DNA of 64,000 nt from Oscillospiraceae bacterium (GCA_017624715.1 JAGAMN010000064.1:1-64000), one strand, 5' to 3'. Positions 41,195 through 50,858 are shown, numbered from the stretch's first letter. The notes: a model not told the origin generated them from the sequence alone. Numbers and translations: made by a program.

Positions 41195-44100
41195 TCAGAT
41201 TTTGATTTCGATCTGTTCTTCCGTATCACGCAGGCTTGTCATAGGTGTTTTTTTGCCATGAGAGAACTTGCCGATAGCCTCCGAAAGAGACATTTCCTTT
41301 GCGAAATTACCGTTTTGAATCCCCAAAAGAATATTAGTAGCCTCTTCAATAATGATTTCCTTATATGCCAAAGACATTTTCTCTTGATCATTGCAGCCAT
41401 AGGCAGCAATCAACTTGGACACGACATCATCAATGTCTATATCCCCGGATCTGAGCAATTTTTGCACCTTAATGGCCTGGTGAAGACTATCCGACTTAGT
41501 CGTCCCAGTGTAGTATTGTCTGATTAGGCCCGCCAGCAGTCCGGGCAATGTGCTGTAAATTGCATTTTTTGCCCAACGGTTAATGGGGACCGGTTCCACC
41601 AGATCGTCTCTGTTTTGATGGAAAATCACAAAATTTTTCAAATAAGAACGATCGCGCACTCGCATGAGACGAATAATGTCAATTACGATTCCGGTGTGCT
41701 TACGTCCGGTACGGGAATAAGCCTGGATGTATTCCGCATTGTTATTCGGCATACCGAAGAAATACATCAGATTGAAGGAATCCTCATCGACACCATGCGA
41801 AATTGTGCTGGTAGCCAGCAGAAGATTCGTACTGTTAAAGTTTCTTCTATTAGATTGGATATCAAACAAAGTCTTTCTGACAGTCTGAAAATCCACATCA
41901 CTGGTCATCTGCTCTATTGCAAACTTTGGAACACCCTTAGCTTCCAGATAGTTATTTGCCTGGTTTTGGAATGCATTCTCCAGTTCCATTGCATCCTGCT
42001 TTCGGTTGTTGTAGACCAGTTCAATCCAGTAGTCATACAGCATCTCCTTATATTGCTCGATACTGCCGGAAAAACCGTTTTCACAAACTGCTGCGTAGCT
42101 TTCCTCCAGGAATTGAATCATTCTGTATATTACCAATCTCATAATATACACGGATTCCCACATGCCATCTGTAATCGAACGTCCATACGGAGCATATCCG
42201 ATCAGAATTCGGGTGATATCATTACTATCTGTATATGAATAGAAGTCTTCACCCGCTGTGGCAGAAGGATACTCACAGGGGAACCGTCTGCCATCCATGT
42301 GGTACAAATTCCAGATATGGCTCTCATACATAGAAATTGTCGCAGTAGCGCCAACAAATCTGATTAGCTTCCTTTGCTGTGCCGGAACAAGCTCCTTTGC
42401 ATAATAACTCAGGAACGATTCATAATGTGCATCAAATGTTCCCAGGCTTTCTTTTACAAGGTGCATCTCATCCTGGATGAACAAGGTTGGAATTGGATCC
42501 TTCAACAGGCCGACATCTACCAATTTACCGCTACATGCTGCACAGGAACATTTGCTTCCCCCTGTGAATCCATGCACCAGGCATTTCTTTTTCACTTGAC
42601 CGAACAGCATTTTGAAGTCATTACTGGTTCCCAGCATGGCCATCTTATCGATTGTGCTGACAACAATTGACGGCAAATAGCGATAAATCTCATTGTCCAC
42701 AATCATCAGAGGCAGGACAGTGATAGGGCATTCCGGATTGTCGCACACATGCTCCAGCCGCCAGGTGCTTCGATTAAAACGCAGATTCACTTCTTTTTTG
42801 CCGCAGAACGGACAGGTATCAATAAATCTGTAGTAATCGTTCAGTGTTTCTGTTTCGCTTTCTAGAATCAAATCCTTTGTTTTGTTCTTTTCGCCTCTGT
42901 CGCTTAGCCGCTCAGAAGAATCTATTTTGTTAGGCGTATTTCCCTTGCCCACAAAAAATCCGACCTGGAACGGGTTGGTATGAGACAACTCACGGCTGGA
43001 TTCTCTTACCACATTTGCTTTCATAACGATCGTCAGCACACGATCCAGCTGTTGTACCGCAAGCAGTCTAAGAGGATATTTTAAGAACGCGCTAATGCCA
43101 TCATTTTTTCCCCGAAGCCTGTCAAAAAACATTGCAAACACGCAGGAGCCCAGAAACGCTTCCGTTTTACCACCGCCGGTCGGGAAGTACAGCAGATTTG
43201 CCACTTCAATATCCGCTTCAGCAATGGTCCGGTCATTGGGGTACTCGCTTCGAATTACTTCACATATGAGTGTAACAATAAAAACAATCTGGAACAGGCG
43301 CCAGCCGGTGATTTGTCTGTGTTCTCCGGAAAGTTTTGTCATAAAGGTTTTATTCATATAAATAAATGCCTTTTTGACATAGTCTTTATATTCAATCTGA
43401 TCGATGCCCTTCTTGAACCGGGCGATTTCATGTCGGTACTCTTCCAATGCTGAGTGGAATCGTTCCTTTGCAGTTGCACTTGTAAATCTCGTAGTATTAT
43501 ATTCCCGAAGGCATTTATCGTAATCCGCACGCATCTGTTGATAAATAAATGACAGATTACCTACTGGATCCTGAATTAACTTTTCAAAGGTTACATATTG
43601 AGATAGGCCATCTTTGGTCTTCAGCCGCAATTGGTCATACCGAGGTATATTGTCCGTTCGTATCGAATTGTCCTCGGAGTGATATGCTGCCGATGTATTT
43701 TCGGACACAGCATATACCAGGGATCGTTTTCTGTAGCTGTTTTTGAAATAATCCAGTTTGATATCGACAAATTCCACATGTTCATTACCAACAATATTCA
43801 TGCCAGCATTGAATATTTTCGGCAAATACCCCATGTTATATTTCCCGTTTACCGGAGTTTTGTTTACCATCTGCAACAAGAACCGATAGGTATCGCCTTC
43901 TTCGGTAACAGTGCAATAAATATCAATATTCCATCTTGGATTTACACTCTCATCCGAGCCTCCGGTCACTAAATAAAAGCGGTCTTCATCGAGCAAGTCG
44001 GCAAATGTTACGCGATCGCTCTTGACGATTTTTATTTCTTTGATGATCCGCTCAGAAAGGGTTCTCAATTTCCCGTTGATTTTCTGTTCCAGATGGAATT

Positions 44101-44590
44101 TGCTCTCCTGTATGGACTCCAGACAAATAGGGACACCTTCGCCAATCTCGTCTTCAATCCGGACTTTTTTATATGTAAGAGGAAGATAGAATTTTTCTTC
44201 AGGATAGCAATCAAACAACTGCTGAATGCTATCATATGGAACATTATCTTTTTCGGAATACTTCTGCAGCAGAAATGCAACAGTCTTCTTATAATCCGGC
44301 TCGACTGTATAAAACAGCAAACCTTTGGGGATTACACGGATAATTCCCGCCACGTTCTTTTTGACAATGAAAGACACGCTGATAGAAGGGACGCTTTCGA
44401 AGCGAGTGCTGTTGTTTTCAATGTATCCTCCGTCAAAGCGCTCCTCCATGCGATTCTCTGCCAGCATTCCAACCATAACGCGATCCGCCGGGGAGTCATC
44501 GACAAATGTTTCTTCGATATCATTACCGGAAATTCGGTCTATGTACCTTGAAACAATATAATCAGCCAGTATGTTGTAATTATTAGCCAT
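41195..44590 (-). CDS. DrmA-like superfamily 2 helicase
   Basis: An 1131-residue helicase. Walker A FPTGGGKTEAF at residues 469-479, the DEMH box at 707-710 and GATAT at 747-751 (motif III) are present. The C-terminal ATSTISHGVDED near 928 and YIQAYSRTGR near 955 complete the set and match the DISARM DrmA pattern. A Cys-rich insertion (CPFC at 593-596, C616, C621, C680-C686) lies between motifs. A 450-residue N-terminal region of unknown fold precedes the motor. An AAAGGAG site precedes the ATG. Its direct DrmB-like neighbour supports the call. Confidence 0.85.
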   Translation of the reverse strand: MANNYNILADYIVSRYIDRISGNDIEETFVDDSPADRVMVGMLAENRMEERFDGGYIENNSTRFESVPSISVSFIVKKNVAGIIRVIPKGLLFYTVEPDYKKTVAFLLQKYSEKDNVPYDSIQQLFDCYPEEKFYLPLTYKKVRIEDEIGEGVPICLESIQESKFHLEQKINGKLRTLSERIIKEIKIVKSDRVTFADLLDEDRFYLVTGGSDESVNPRWNIDIYCTVTEEGDTYRFLLQMVNKTPVNGKYNMGYLPKIFNAGMNIVGNEHVEFVDIKLDYFKNSYRKRSLVYAVSENTSAAYHSEDNSIRTDNIPRYDQLRLKTKDGLSQYVTFEKLIQDPVGNLSFIYQQMRADYDKCLREYNTTRFTSATAKERFHSALEEYRHEIARFKKGIDQIEYKDYVKKAFIYMNKTFMTKLSGEHRQITGWRLFQIVFIVTLICEVIRSEYPNDRTIAEADIEVANLLYFPTGGGKTEAFLGSCVFAMFFDRLRGKNDGISAFLKYPLRLLAVQQLDRVLTIVMKANVVRESSRELSHTNPFQVGFFVGKGNTPNKIDSSERLSDRGEKNKTKDLILESETETLNDYYRFIDTCPFCGKKEVNLRFNRSTWRLEHVCDNPECPITVLPLMIVDNEIYRYLPSIVVSTIDKMAMLGTSNDFKMLFGQVKKKCLVHGFTGGSKCSCAACSGKLVDVGLLKDPIPTLFIQDEMHLVKESLGTFDAHYESFLSYYAKELVPAQQRKLIRFVGATATISMYESHIWNLYHMDGRRFPCEYPSATAGEDFYSYTDSNDITRILIGYAPYGRSITDGMWESVYIMRLVIYRMIQFLEESYAAVCENGFSGSIEQYKEMLYDYWIELVYNNRKQDAMELENAFQNQANNYLEAKGVPKFAIEQMTSDVDFQTVRKTLFDIQSNRRNFNSTNLLLATSTISHGVDEDSFNLMYFFGMPNNNAEYIQAYSRTGRKHTGIVIDIIRLMRVRDRSYLKNFVIFHQNRDDLVEPVPINRWAKNAIYSTLPGLLAGLIRQYYTGTTKSDSLHQAIKVQKLLRSGDIDIDDVVSKLIAAYGCNDQEKMSLAYKEIIIEEATNILLGIQNGNFAKEMSLSEAIGKFSHGKKTPMTSLRDTEEQIEIKI

Positions 44591-44664
44591 ACCAATCTCC
44601 TTTTTACCTGCCTATAACTGTAGCGGCCCGCCTGATTTGAATCTGGGAAGATTCAGGACCCAGC

Positions 44665-47196
44665 TTATTTATTAGATTTCGTCCACCACCCAGATTTATA
44701 CGATGTTGCTTTTCCAGAACCGTATGCACCATTCGCCCTAAACAATCTTGCAGCTTCCAACACATAGGGCTCCAATTGCTTCTTCTCGCCAATTACCCAT
44801 AGGCACCCACCGTTTGGCCTACAGTCTACTACCTTAAAACCTTTACCCTGGAAATACGATGCCAAGGAAGTGGTGTTCCCTGCAGACTGTGATACCTTGC
44901 TGGACGGAGCAATTGTAGGGGTTTGGGGTTGTGCGCCATTGGGAATAATTCTGTCAACTCTGTAGGTCAAGGGGACACCTTCAAGTTTGAATGTTTCTCC
45001 AACCTTTTTGCCGATGATCCCTTTTTGCTTAGGGTATTTCTTTAGATCAACAGTTATGCTGGTGTCCTTTTTGGTGTCCAGAATCGTTGCTTTGATAGTC
45101 ACATGATCAATTACTTCCGGCAAGGACGGTCCATTATCCTTCGATACTGACTTTGCCGCTGCGTTTTGTCGAGTTACATTGCCAGAATTCTTTCCTGCAC
45201 TTCTCTGTGATACCTGAGGTGCGGGCAGTGATGCTCTATCGGCATCTCTCTTTATAATTTCTTCCATAGGAGTACCGGACTTAATATCACTAATTACATA
45301 CAGGACATCTCTTGCTCTGGAGCAAGCGGTATAGATCGCCCTCATTTGGCTTTGAACAGATGCTTGGCCAGCGGCATCCATCGCTTTGATGCCGCTCCAA
45401 CTTTTGATTGAATCACCAACGACCCCATCCGTGTTCACATAACCGTAAGGGAACAATCCAGTTAACACTACCGCTTTAAAATCCAGGCCAAGAGAAGATT
45501 CGATAGTGGAAATTACAACACCCGAAATGTCACCCTGTCTTTTCTTAACGAACATATTATCTTCGTTAATGATCATGGAATATGGGATACCCTCATCATC
45601 AAGACCTTGCTTTAACCAGTAGAGAAAACGATAGTTATGGTACGGTACCTGTCTGAACGGAAATAGCACTGCAATCTCAGAATAGCTAATACGATATTTT
45701 TGTGCGATTTCTTTCACTGCGGCAATTGTTCTCGCTTTAATCTCCATCCGGTTTACACCTGTTTGAACATTGAGTGCAATAGTGGGATTTGATCCTACTT
45801 TAAAAGAGTTATATTCATATTCGAGCGAGTTAATCAAATCCAGCATAGTAAGTCGGTTGTTCATATGCTGGAGCATGCTCGCAATGTACTCACCAATGTC
45901 TTTGCTGTTGCGGTAATTTTTCTCTATATAGCGCACACGTCCCTTAAAATCCAGCTGGATACCGTTCATCCGTTTCCATGGAGCATCGCCCTTTCGGCTC
46001 AATGCACGGACGGCCTGGTTCAAATCACCCGCCATTAAAAATACACGATCGTCATCATCTTCTAGCAGCCGGTAGCAAAGCTCAAGGTACAACGGATCAA
46101 AAATCTGAACCTCATCTATAAAAATTGCTTTGAAGCGAAGTTTAATTTTCCCCTGCTTGACCAAATCAATGCATTTTTGAATTTCTTCCTCGGTAGCTAT
46201 ATTGGATGCACAATGCGAATGCAGACATTCCTCATAAATTTTCTTCACCAACTTATGGAATGTCATAATAAAAAGATTATTATTTTCGCCAAAATTCGCA
46301 CAATTGCGTTTAAAATTATACGAGTCTGCCAAATTATTATTGTAGCAGGCCAGCAGGACATTCGATCCTTTGTACAAACTTGCGTATTTAAATGCCTTCG
46401 AAAGGAGGAGAACACTTTTACCTGCTCCGGGGTTCGCCAAAATAACTCTATGGCCTTTGCCCATATCATTGACAATGCCTACTTGGTATTCATCCAGGAA
46501 AAATGTCTTAAATTCCTGTTCCTGGCCCGTGATGAGCAAATCTTTTTCTGTTACAAGTGTCTTCTTTTCATCAATGCGGACATGAAGAGTTTCATTCATA
46601 ACCACGGTATATTCGGGCGCCAATCGCTCAAATACCGCACGGCATTCTATATCCGAGACTGATTTGAATGTATGGTCATATGCTTTCCGGATACAGTCAA
46701 AAATCCGCAAATCCTCGATTCTTTTTTCCTTACCGTCAGAGGTGATTGGGCGGAAAGCATCAAATGTTGCATATCCATACAATTGCTTGAGTTGATCAGC
46801 GGATATAGATACCTTTCCTATGCTTTCCTCCGGAAAAATAACGATGTGCTTATAGGGAAACTTTAGTGCTTTTTTATCACCATTTCGAACAATCAGCAGC
46901 TTTGAATCCAGTAAGCGCTCATATATTTTCTGTTCCACCATTTCGGCATATCCGATATATGCCGGGATCATCATTGCGTTAATTTTTCCGGGATAAATAG
47001 AGAATGTGATGAGGCCCTCATTGAGAGATATGTACATTCCCATTCTGGTGGTTTCATTGCTTAAGCCAACCGGATCAATTCCAACAGCTATGTGGCCATT
47101 CTGAAAATTCCGTGCAGCATAACGCAGCAAATTTTTTTCTGCTTTGGTAATATGATCTTTTCTTTCATAATCTTTTGGCCATAAGCGAATCGCCAT
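44665..47196 (-). CDS. UvrD-like helicase with novel N- and C-terminal extensions
   Basis: An 843-residue protein, first gene of the DISARM-like operon. Walker A ANPGAGKS is at 254-261 and Walker B FIDEVQ at 359-364; a C-terminal motif with YTACSRARDVLYV lies near residue 625. Residues 75-125 look NERD/nuclease-like (MVEQKIYERLLDSK...IVIFPEE). After a low-complexity linker (about 645-690) come two small domains, the last one (GFKVVDCRPNGGCLWVIGE...YKSGWWTK) possibly a DNA-binding module. Not part of classic DISARM. No clear promoter is visible in the 98-base gap upstream. Confidence 0.8.
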   Translation of the reverse strand: MAIRLWPKDYERKDHITKAEKNLLRYAARNFQNGHIAVGIDPVGLSNETTRMGMYISLNEGLITFSIYPGKINAMMIPAYIGYAEMVEQKIYERLLDSKLLIVRNGDKKALKFPYKHIVIFPEESIGKVSISADQLKQLYGYATFDAFRPITSDGKEKRIEDLRIFDCIRKAYDHTFKSVSDIECRAVFERLAPEYTVVMNETLHVRIDEKKTLVTEKDLLITGQEQEFKTFFLDEYQVGIVNDMGKGHRVILANPGAGKSVLLLSKAFKYASLYKGSNVLLACYNNNLADSYNFKRNCANFGENNNLFIMTFHKLVKKIYEECLHSHCASNIATEEEIQKCIDLVKQGKIKLRFKAIFIDEVQIFDPLYLELCYRLLEDDDDRVFLMAGDLNQAVRALSRKGDAPWKRMNGIQLDFKGRVRYIEKNYRNSKDIGEYIASMLQHMNNRLTMLDLINSLEYEYNSFKVGSNPTIALNVQTGVNRMEIKARTIAAVKEIAQKYRISYSEIAVLFPFRQVPYHNYRFLYWLKQGLDDEGIPYSMIINEDNMFVKKRQGDISGVVISTIESSLGLDFKAVVLTGLFPYGYVNTDGVVGDSIKSWSGIKAMDAAGQASVQSQMRAIYTACSRARDVLYVISDIKSGTPMEEIIKRDADRASLPAPQVSQRSAGKNSGNVTRQNAAAKSVSKDNGPSLPEVIDHVTIKATILDTKKDTSITVDLKKYPKQKGIIGKKVGETFKLEGVPLTYRVDRIIPNGAQPQTPTIAPSSKVSQSAGNTTSLASYFQGKGFKVVDCRPNGGCLWVIGEKKQLEPYVLEAARLFRANGAYGSGKATSYKSGWWTKSNK

Positions 47197-47294
47197 GATT
47201 TCACCCCATTGTTGCAGTATGCTGTAAAAAGTCTATACATACAGGATACCAAATCATTTATTTTTCTCAGAAATTGCTCAGCTTGTACAATTTG

Positions 47295-48194
47295 TTAGAG
47301 AATCCAGGTCCCTGCAGAAGCTGACCATTTCTCATCAAAAGATCCACCATCCACCGCTGCAGTGAACGGTTTTGTAAGGAACACCTTAATTGTCTGCAGC
47401 ACCGTGCTGTAATCATCGGTTTTAATATCCGTTTTCCGGCAGAATGCCCGCCACTTTTTCTGCATGGCATCGTCGCCGTCAAAAGCTACGATCTGTTCAA
47501 ACTGTGCCACCGTAAAAGTATGGCTGCGGTTGGCAAAGGTCTTTTTCAGAGCCTCTGTCAGCACTGCTCCGTCAAAGTCGAACTTATTGGCCAGATAATA
47601 AATATCGTAGTAATCCTTCATGCGGCTGGAAAACTCCATCAGATTCAGGATCGCATCCAGCTTTTCCGCAATGGTGGTCTCCAGGGAGTATGTATTGACC
47701 ACAGGAGCATCAAAGCCTTCCAGCTGAGTGGGAATTTTCCGTTTTTCCTGTTTAGGAACAATGACATCGCCGATACCGAAATCAATACCGAAGGGTGTCC
47801 GGGTGTTTTTGATTCTGGCTACCACCGTCGCTCCAACACCGGCATATTTCTTGGTGACGGCGATCGGTGCGACGCTCTTGATCTCAAAGGTCACAAAATC
47901 ATTTTCGCTGGGAACGGCAATGATCTCCTCCAGCACTGCTTTGACCTGCTCCGGAGTATTGGGGACTTTGCGAAGCAGGAAGTCCACATCAACGGTTACC
48001 CGGCTGTCAAAATCCGTAACTGCATACACGAACAGGCCACCCTTCAGAACAAAGTTCTCAGCATATCTGGATTTTTCCAGACGGCGCAGGAATTCTTCCT
48101 GACAAAAGAGCTGCAGGCACAACTGGTGACTTCTCCCGCTTGCCGCCGCCTTATTCTTCAGTCTTGCCAGCACGGATGCTGCCATATCAGCCAT
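47295..48194 (-). CDS. AbiEii-like nucleotidyltransferase toxin
   Basis: A 299-residue member of the AbiEii/AbiGii family. The GGLFVYAVTDFDSRVTVDVDFLL stretch near residue 50 carries the GG...DxD nucleotidyltransferase core, and the KLDAILNLMEFSSRMKDYYDIYYL segment is diagnostic. AbiEii toxins use GTP and are thought to block growth during phage infection by modifying RNA; the AbiEi partner keeps them off. The start overlaps the antitoxin gene by 8 bases, giving tight coupling. Located directly upstream of the DISARM-like operon on the same strand. Confidence 0.92.
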   Translation of the reverse strand: MADMAASVLARLKNKAAASGRSHQLCLQLFCQEEFLRRLEKSRYAENFVLKGGLFVYAVTDFDSRVTVDVDFLLRKVPNTPEQVKAVLEEIIAVPSENDFVTFEIKSVAPIAVTKKYAGVGATVVARIKNTRTPFGIDFGIGDVIVPKQEKRKIPTQLEGFDAPVVNTYSLETTIAEKLDAILNLMEFSSRMKDYYDIYYLANKFDFDGAVLTEALKKTFANRSHTFTVAQFEQIVAFDGDDAMQKKWRAFCRKTDIKTDDYSTVLQTIKVFLTKPFTAAVDGGSFDEKWSASAGTWIL

Positions 48195-48792
48195 TGAGAA
48201 GCACCTCCATCAGTTCGATAACTTTTTTATATACACGCAGCTTTTTAGCATATATGGAAAGGTTGTTCAAGTTCTTTCGGGGATCGTTTGCATAGGCATT
48301 CAGCGCCTTGGAAAACAGTTCCGTATCCAGCCGGGAACGATACTTGAAGCAATCGCAGATCGTACGCTCTCTGTCATATATGGGCAGTGTAACACCATGG
48401 AAGTCCCCAGAGGATATGCCCAGTTCGTAAAGATCCTGCTGAACAAAATAGGTTTGAAGAGGCAGCCCACCTACATCCAGCTTGGTTCTGGATACAGTGC
48501 GGGGTACAGCAACAGACCACTTTCGCGGAGCGAAATCGCTGTAGCCATAGTAGAACAGTGCCGATTCCACACATACAACACCCATAGGAAGCAGCGTTGC
48601 CAGTATCTGTTCCTCCGTTGCCTCATCCTTTTCTGCCATCTGATAATAGCCATGCCGGACACGATCCAGATAACCGGCATTACACATATTCACAACATCG
48701 ACTGCACGGATTCCAGCCGCCACAAAATCGGCAGACTTCGCAATGCCGCCTTTGCTTTCAATTACATTTTTTGCTACTGCACGAATATCCAC
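48187..48792 (-). CDS. AbiEi-like antitoxin and autorepressor
   Basis: A 201-residue protein with an N-terminal winged helix (AVAKNVIESKGGIAKSADFVAAGIR...GYLDRVRHGYYQM), then the AbiEi core. AbiEi is the antitoxin of the type IV AbiE system and represses its own promoter. I chose a GTG start at 48792 with GCAGGTG upstream; the in-frame ATG at 48837 has no ribosome site. Three copies of a 13-base motif around the promoter are its probable binding sites. Confidence 0.88.
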   Translation of the reverse strand: MDIRAVAKNVIESKGGIAKSADFVAAGIRAVDVVNMCNAGYLDRVRHGYYQMAEKDEATEEQILATLLPMGVVCVESALFYYGYSDFAPRKWSVAVPRTVSRTKLDVGGLPLQTYFVQQDLYELGISSGDFHGVTLPIYDRERTICDCFKYRSRLDTELFSKALNAYANDPRKNLNNLSIYAKKLRVYKKVIELMEVLLNG

Positions 48793-48813
48793 GCAATCAC
48801 CTGCCTTCAAATT

Positions 48814-48924
48814 AAAATTCGTACACATTTGCAACATCTATGTGTTCTATTTTATTATATCCACCATACGACAAAAATGCAACTAAAATTCGTACACGCA
48901 TATAAAATATTTGTGTACGAAATT
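48814..48924 (-). promoter_or_regulatory. AbiE promoter with three operator repeats
   Basis: Minus-strand TTGCAT (48877-48882) and TATAAT (48854-48859) have a 17-base spacer. The motif AAAATTCGTACAC occurs at 48814-48826 and 48885-48897 and, inverted as GTGTACGAAATT, at 48913-48924. It flanks the promoter on both sides. The inverted pair upstream of -35 fits known AbiEi autoregulation. Confidence 0.82.
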
Positions 48925-48929
48925 AAATA

Positions 48930-48962
48930 CACCGACTCTGCCTGTTACAGCGGAGTCGGTGT
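48930..48962 (-). terminator. Terminator of the DUF6076-like gene
   Basis: The stem ACACCGACTC / GAGTCGGTGT with an inner loop is followed on the minus strand by ATTTAATTT. Confidence 0.8.
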
Positions 48963-48977
48963 GAACTATTTAAATAT

Positions 48978-50153
48978 TTATTTTTTTAGCCAGGTTGCGT
49001 ATTCGTCCATATCGAGGATACCGGATTCAACCTTCTGCCGCTTGTCTGTGGCCTCGTCCTTCCAGGCTTCAAACTGCTCACGGGTCATAGTGCCGGAGCG
49101 GATGCGGGCAAAGTGGGTCTTGTATGCTTTGCGGTACAATGCCATAGCAGTACCACCCTTGGCAATTTTCTGCTCATAGGTGCGGGATTTGCCGATCTCA
49201 CTGCAAGGCTTGGTTTCCCCGGCAGCGATCCGGTCGCAGTATTCCACATTGCTCTTATCGATCACGAAGTATCTGCCACAGTTCTTACACCGCTTGATCC
49301 GCTTTTCCGCCTGGGTCATGTTGTACACTTCGTATTTCAGAAGGTCTTCCAGGGACTGAACAACGTAGGTGTGCATTTCACAGCTTTCCGTCATTTTTTC
49401 CGCCTCACGGATCAGTTCCAAAATACAGTCCGGTGTAACTGCCGGATCTTTCTGCATTTGGCCACATCCCCGGAGGATCGCTTGTTTATGGTCTTCATCA
49501 AAGTCCATACCGATTCTCATTGCGCGGGCACTGTATGGAAGCTGCATATTCTTTTGTACATTCGATTCAAGTAGCGGGGTATATTCATCACCATATACCA
49601 GGCAATACAGCGCGTTTCGCTGAGCGCCGGTCAAATGGGCCAGATCCAGGTTTGTGTTGTCCAGTGCAAGAAATACCCACTGGCGGATACGCTCCTGCAG
49701 GACCTGCAGATCGGCAAAAATCCATTCGGATTCGCTGCCGCGAGCATCCTCAAGCCAGGTAGCCACATCCGGGAGCAGCAGGTTTTTCGTGTCAAAAACA
49801 CTGGCCATAGCTGTTTTCTGCCGCTCTGGATCGCTCGGAAAATGTCCAACGATATAGGATGCCAGCGTCCGATTGATGATATCGGTTACATTGGCTGGGC
49901 AAAAGCGAAAGAATGGATGCAACGCGACCAGTTCCTCCCGGATTCTTTGAAGCACGGTCTTGTCCGCTTCTTCGCCGGAATCCAGACAGGACAGATAGTT
50001 TTTTGCGTATGCTTCCAAGCGGCTCAGATCGGCATCCAAAAAGTGAAACAGATATTCATGGGTCTGAGGTATGATCTGCTCCTCCGGAAGAATTTCATAA
50101 CTTTCTCCCATAGGATCAAAGGACATACCAATATTCAAATAGACGGCAGCCAT
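48978..50153 (-). CDS. DUF6076-like protein with C-terminal zinc site
   Basis: A 391-residue protein of unknown function that resembles DUF6076 proteins seen in clostridial mobile elements. The only clear motif is the C-terminal zinc-finger-like region KRCKNCGRYFVIDKSNVEYC...CSEIG (near 288-325), followed by the conserved RKAYKTHFARIRSGTMTREQF stretch. The N-terminal 280 residues are helical. It is monocistronic, with a promoter overlapped by a palindrome at 50209-50233, and it is divergent from the phage-like module. Confidence 0.7.
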   Translation of the reverse strand: MAAVYLNIGMSFDPMGESYEILPEEQIIPQTHEYLFHFLDADLSRLEAYAKNYLSCLDSGEEADKTVLQRIREELVALHPFFRFCPANVTDIINRTLASYIVGHFPSDPERQKTAMASVFDTKNLLLPDVATWLEDARGSESEWIFADLQVLQERIRQWVFLALDNTNLDLAHLTGAQRNALYCLVYGDEYTPLLESNVQKNMQLPYSARAMRIGMDFDEDHKQAILRGCGQMQKDPAVTPDCILELIREAEKMTESCEMHTYVVQSLEDLLKYEVYNMTQAEKRIKRCKNCGRYFVIDKSNVEYCDRIAAGETKPCSEIGKSRTYEQKIAKGGTAMALYRKAYKTHFARIRSGTMTREQFEAWKDEATDKRQKVESGILDMDEYATWLKK

Positions 50154-50192
50154 AATCGTCCTCCTGGTCTAATTTGATTTGTTCATGTCTAT

Positions 50193-50233
50193 ATAATAGC
50201 AGCGAACTGTCTATTCGTCAAGTGGTTAGACAT
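50193..50233 (-). promoter_or_regulatory. Promoter and palindrome of the DUF6076-like gene
   Basis: Minus-strand TTGACG and TATTAT (50216-50221, 50193-50198) have a 17-base spacer. The inverted arms TGTCTA / TAGACA (50209-50233) overlap the -35 box. Confidence 0.68.
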
Positions 50234-50272
50234 TGTTTTATAAATTAGACTTACCTTTTATATCTATTGCGG

Positions 50273-50301
50273 TTGACATGTGCCGTGGCATATGATAGAA
50301 T
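50273..50301 (+). promoter_or_regulatory. Promoter of the phage-satellite-like module
   Basis: TTGACA (50273-50278) and TAGAAT (50296-50301) have a 17-base spacer containing a near-perfect inverted repeat, CATGTGCC / GGCATATG, a likely repressor site. Confidence 0.72.
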
Positions 50302-50349
50302 AGTCACAGTGGAAAACCATATCAACCCGAGATAAAGGAGGAACGAACA

Positions 50350-50751
50350 ATGATTGTACAGACCATTACCAGAGCAAGAGACGCTACCGACGCAGTTGAA
50401 CAGACGAAGATGTCAATCCGGGATGTGGCCGGAATCCACAGTTTTCCCGGCACTTCCACCCGAAGGGCACAGGGAGGCCACGGAGATCCGGTTTTCGGTG
50501 CTGTTCAGCTTCGTGAAAAACTGATGCAGAAGCTGAAACAGCAGCAGACCTATGCAACAACCTGCTATGATCAGATGCTTATCGCCTTGGATGATATTCC
50601 TGATCCTGTTACAAGAAAGCTATTTTATGATCGGTATTATTTGAAGTGCTGCTGGGAGCAGGCTGCCGGGAATGCGGGTATCGGCGTATCCGCCGCAAAG
50701 ATGAGACATAAGCGGTATTTGGATGAAGAACGCAGAAAAACTGCCGCATAA
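50350..50751 (+). CDS. Sigma-like phage regulatory protein (ArpU/DUF1492 type)
   Basis: A 133-residue protein. Its C-terminal half, LIALDDIPDPVTRKLFYDRYYLKCCWEQAAGNAGIGVSAAKMRHKR, reads like a sigma region-4 helix-turn-helix, as in small phage late-gene activators. The N-terminal part (IRDVAGIHSFPGTSTRR) has no known match. An AAAGGAGG site precedes the ATG. It is the first gene of the module and may control its late genes (inference). Alternative: a structural or packaging accessory protein. Confidence 0.55.
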   Translation: MIVQTITRARDATDAVEQTKMSIRDVAGIHSFPGTSTRRAQGGHGDPVFGAVQLREKLMQKLKQQQTYATTCYDQMLIALDDIPDPVTRKLFYDRYYLKCCWEQAAGNAGIGVSAAKMRHKRYLDEERRKTAA

Positions 50752-50858
50752 TTCACTACACAACAATTGAATGTTTTTTATGAACCACTGACGGTTGATT
50801 GCAATCATGCCGCGGTGGATTTTTTATACCCATTTTTCCTGGAAGGAGGAAACTGCAA

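Noticed and set aside
34557-47196. Classic DISARM, BREX or Dnd system
   Set aside because: drmC, DrmMI/DrmMII, pglZ/brxC and dndACDE-like genes are not seen, so I kept the call at DISARM-like.
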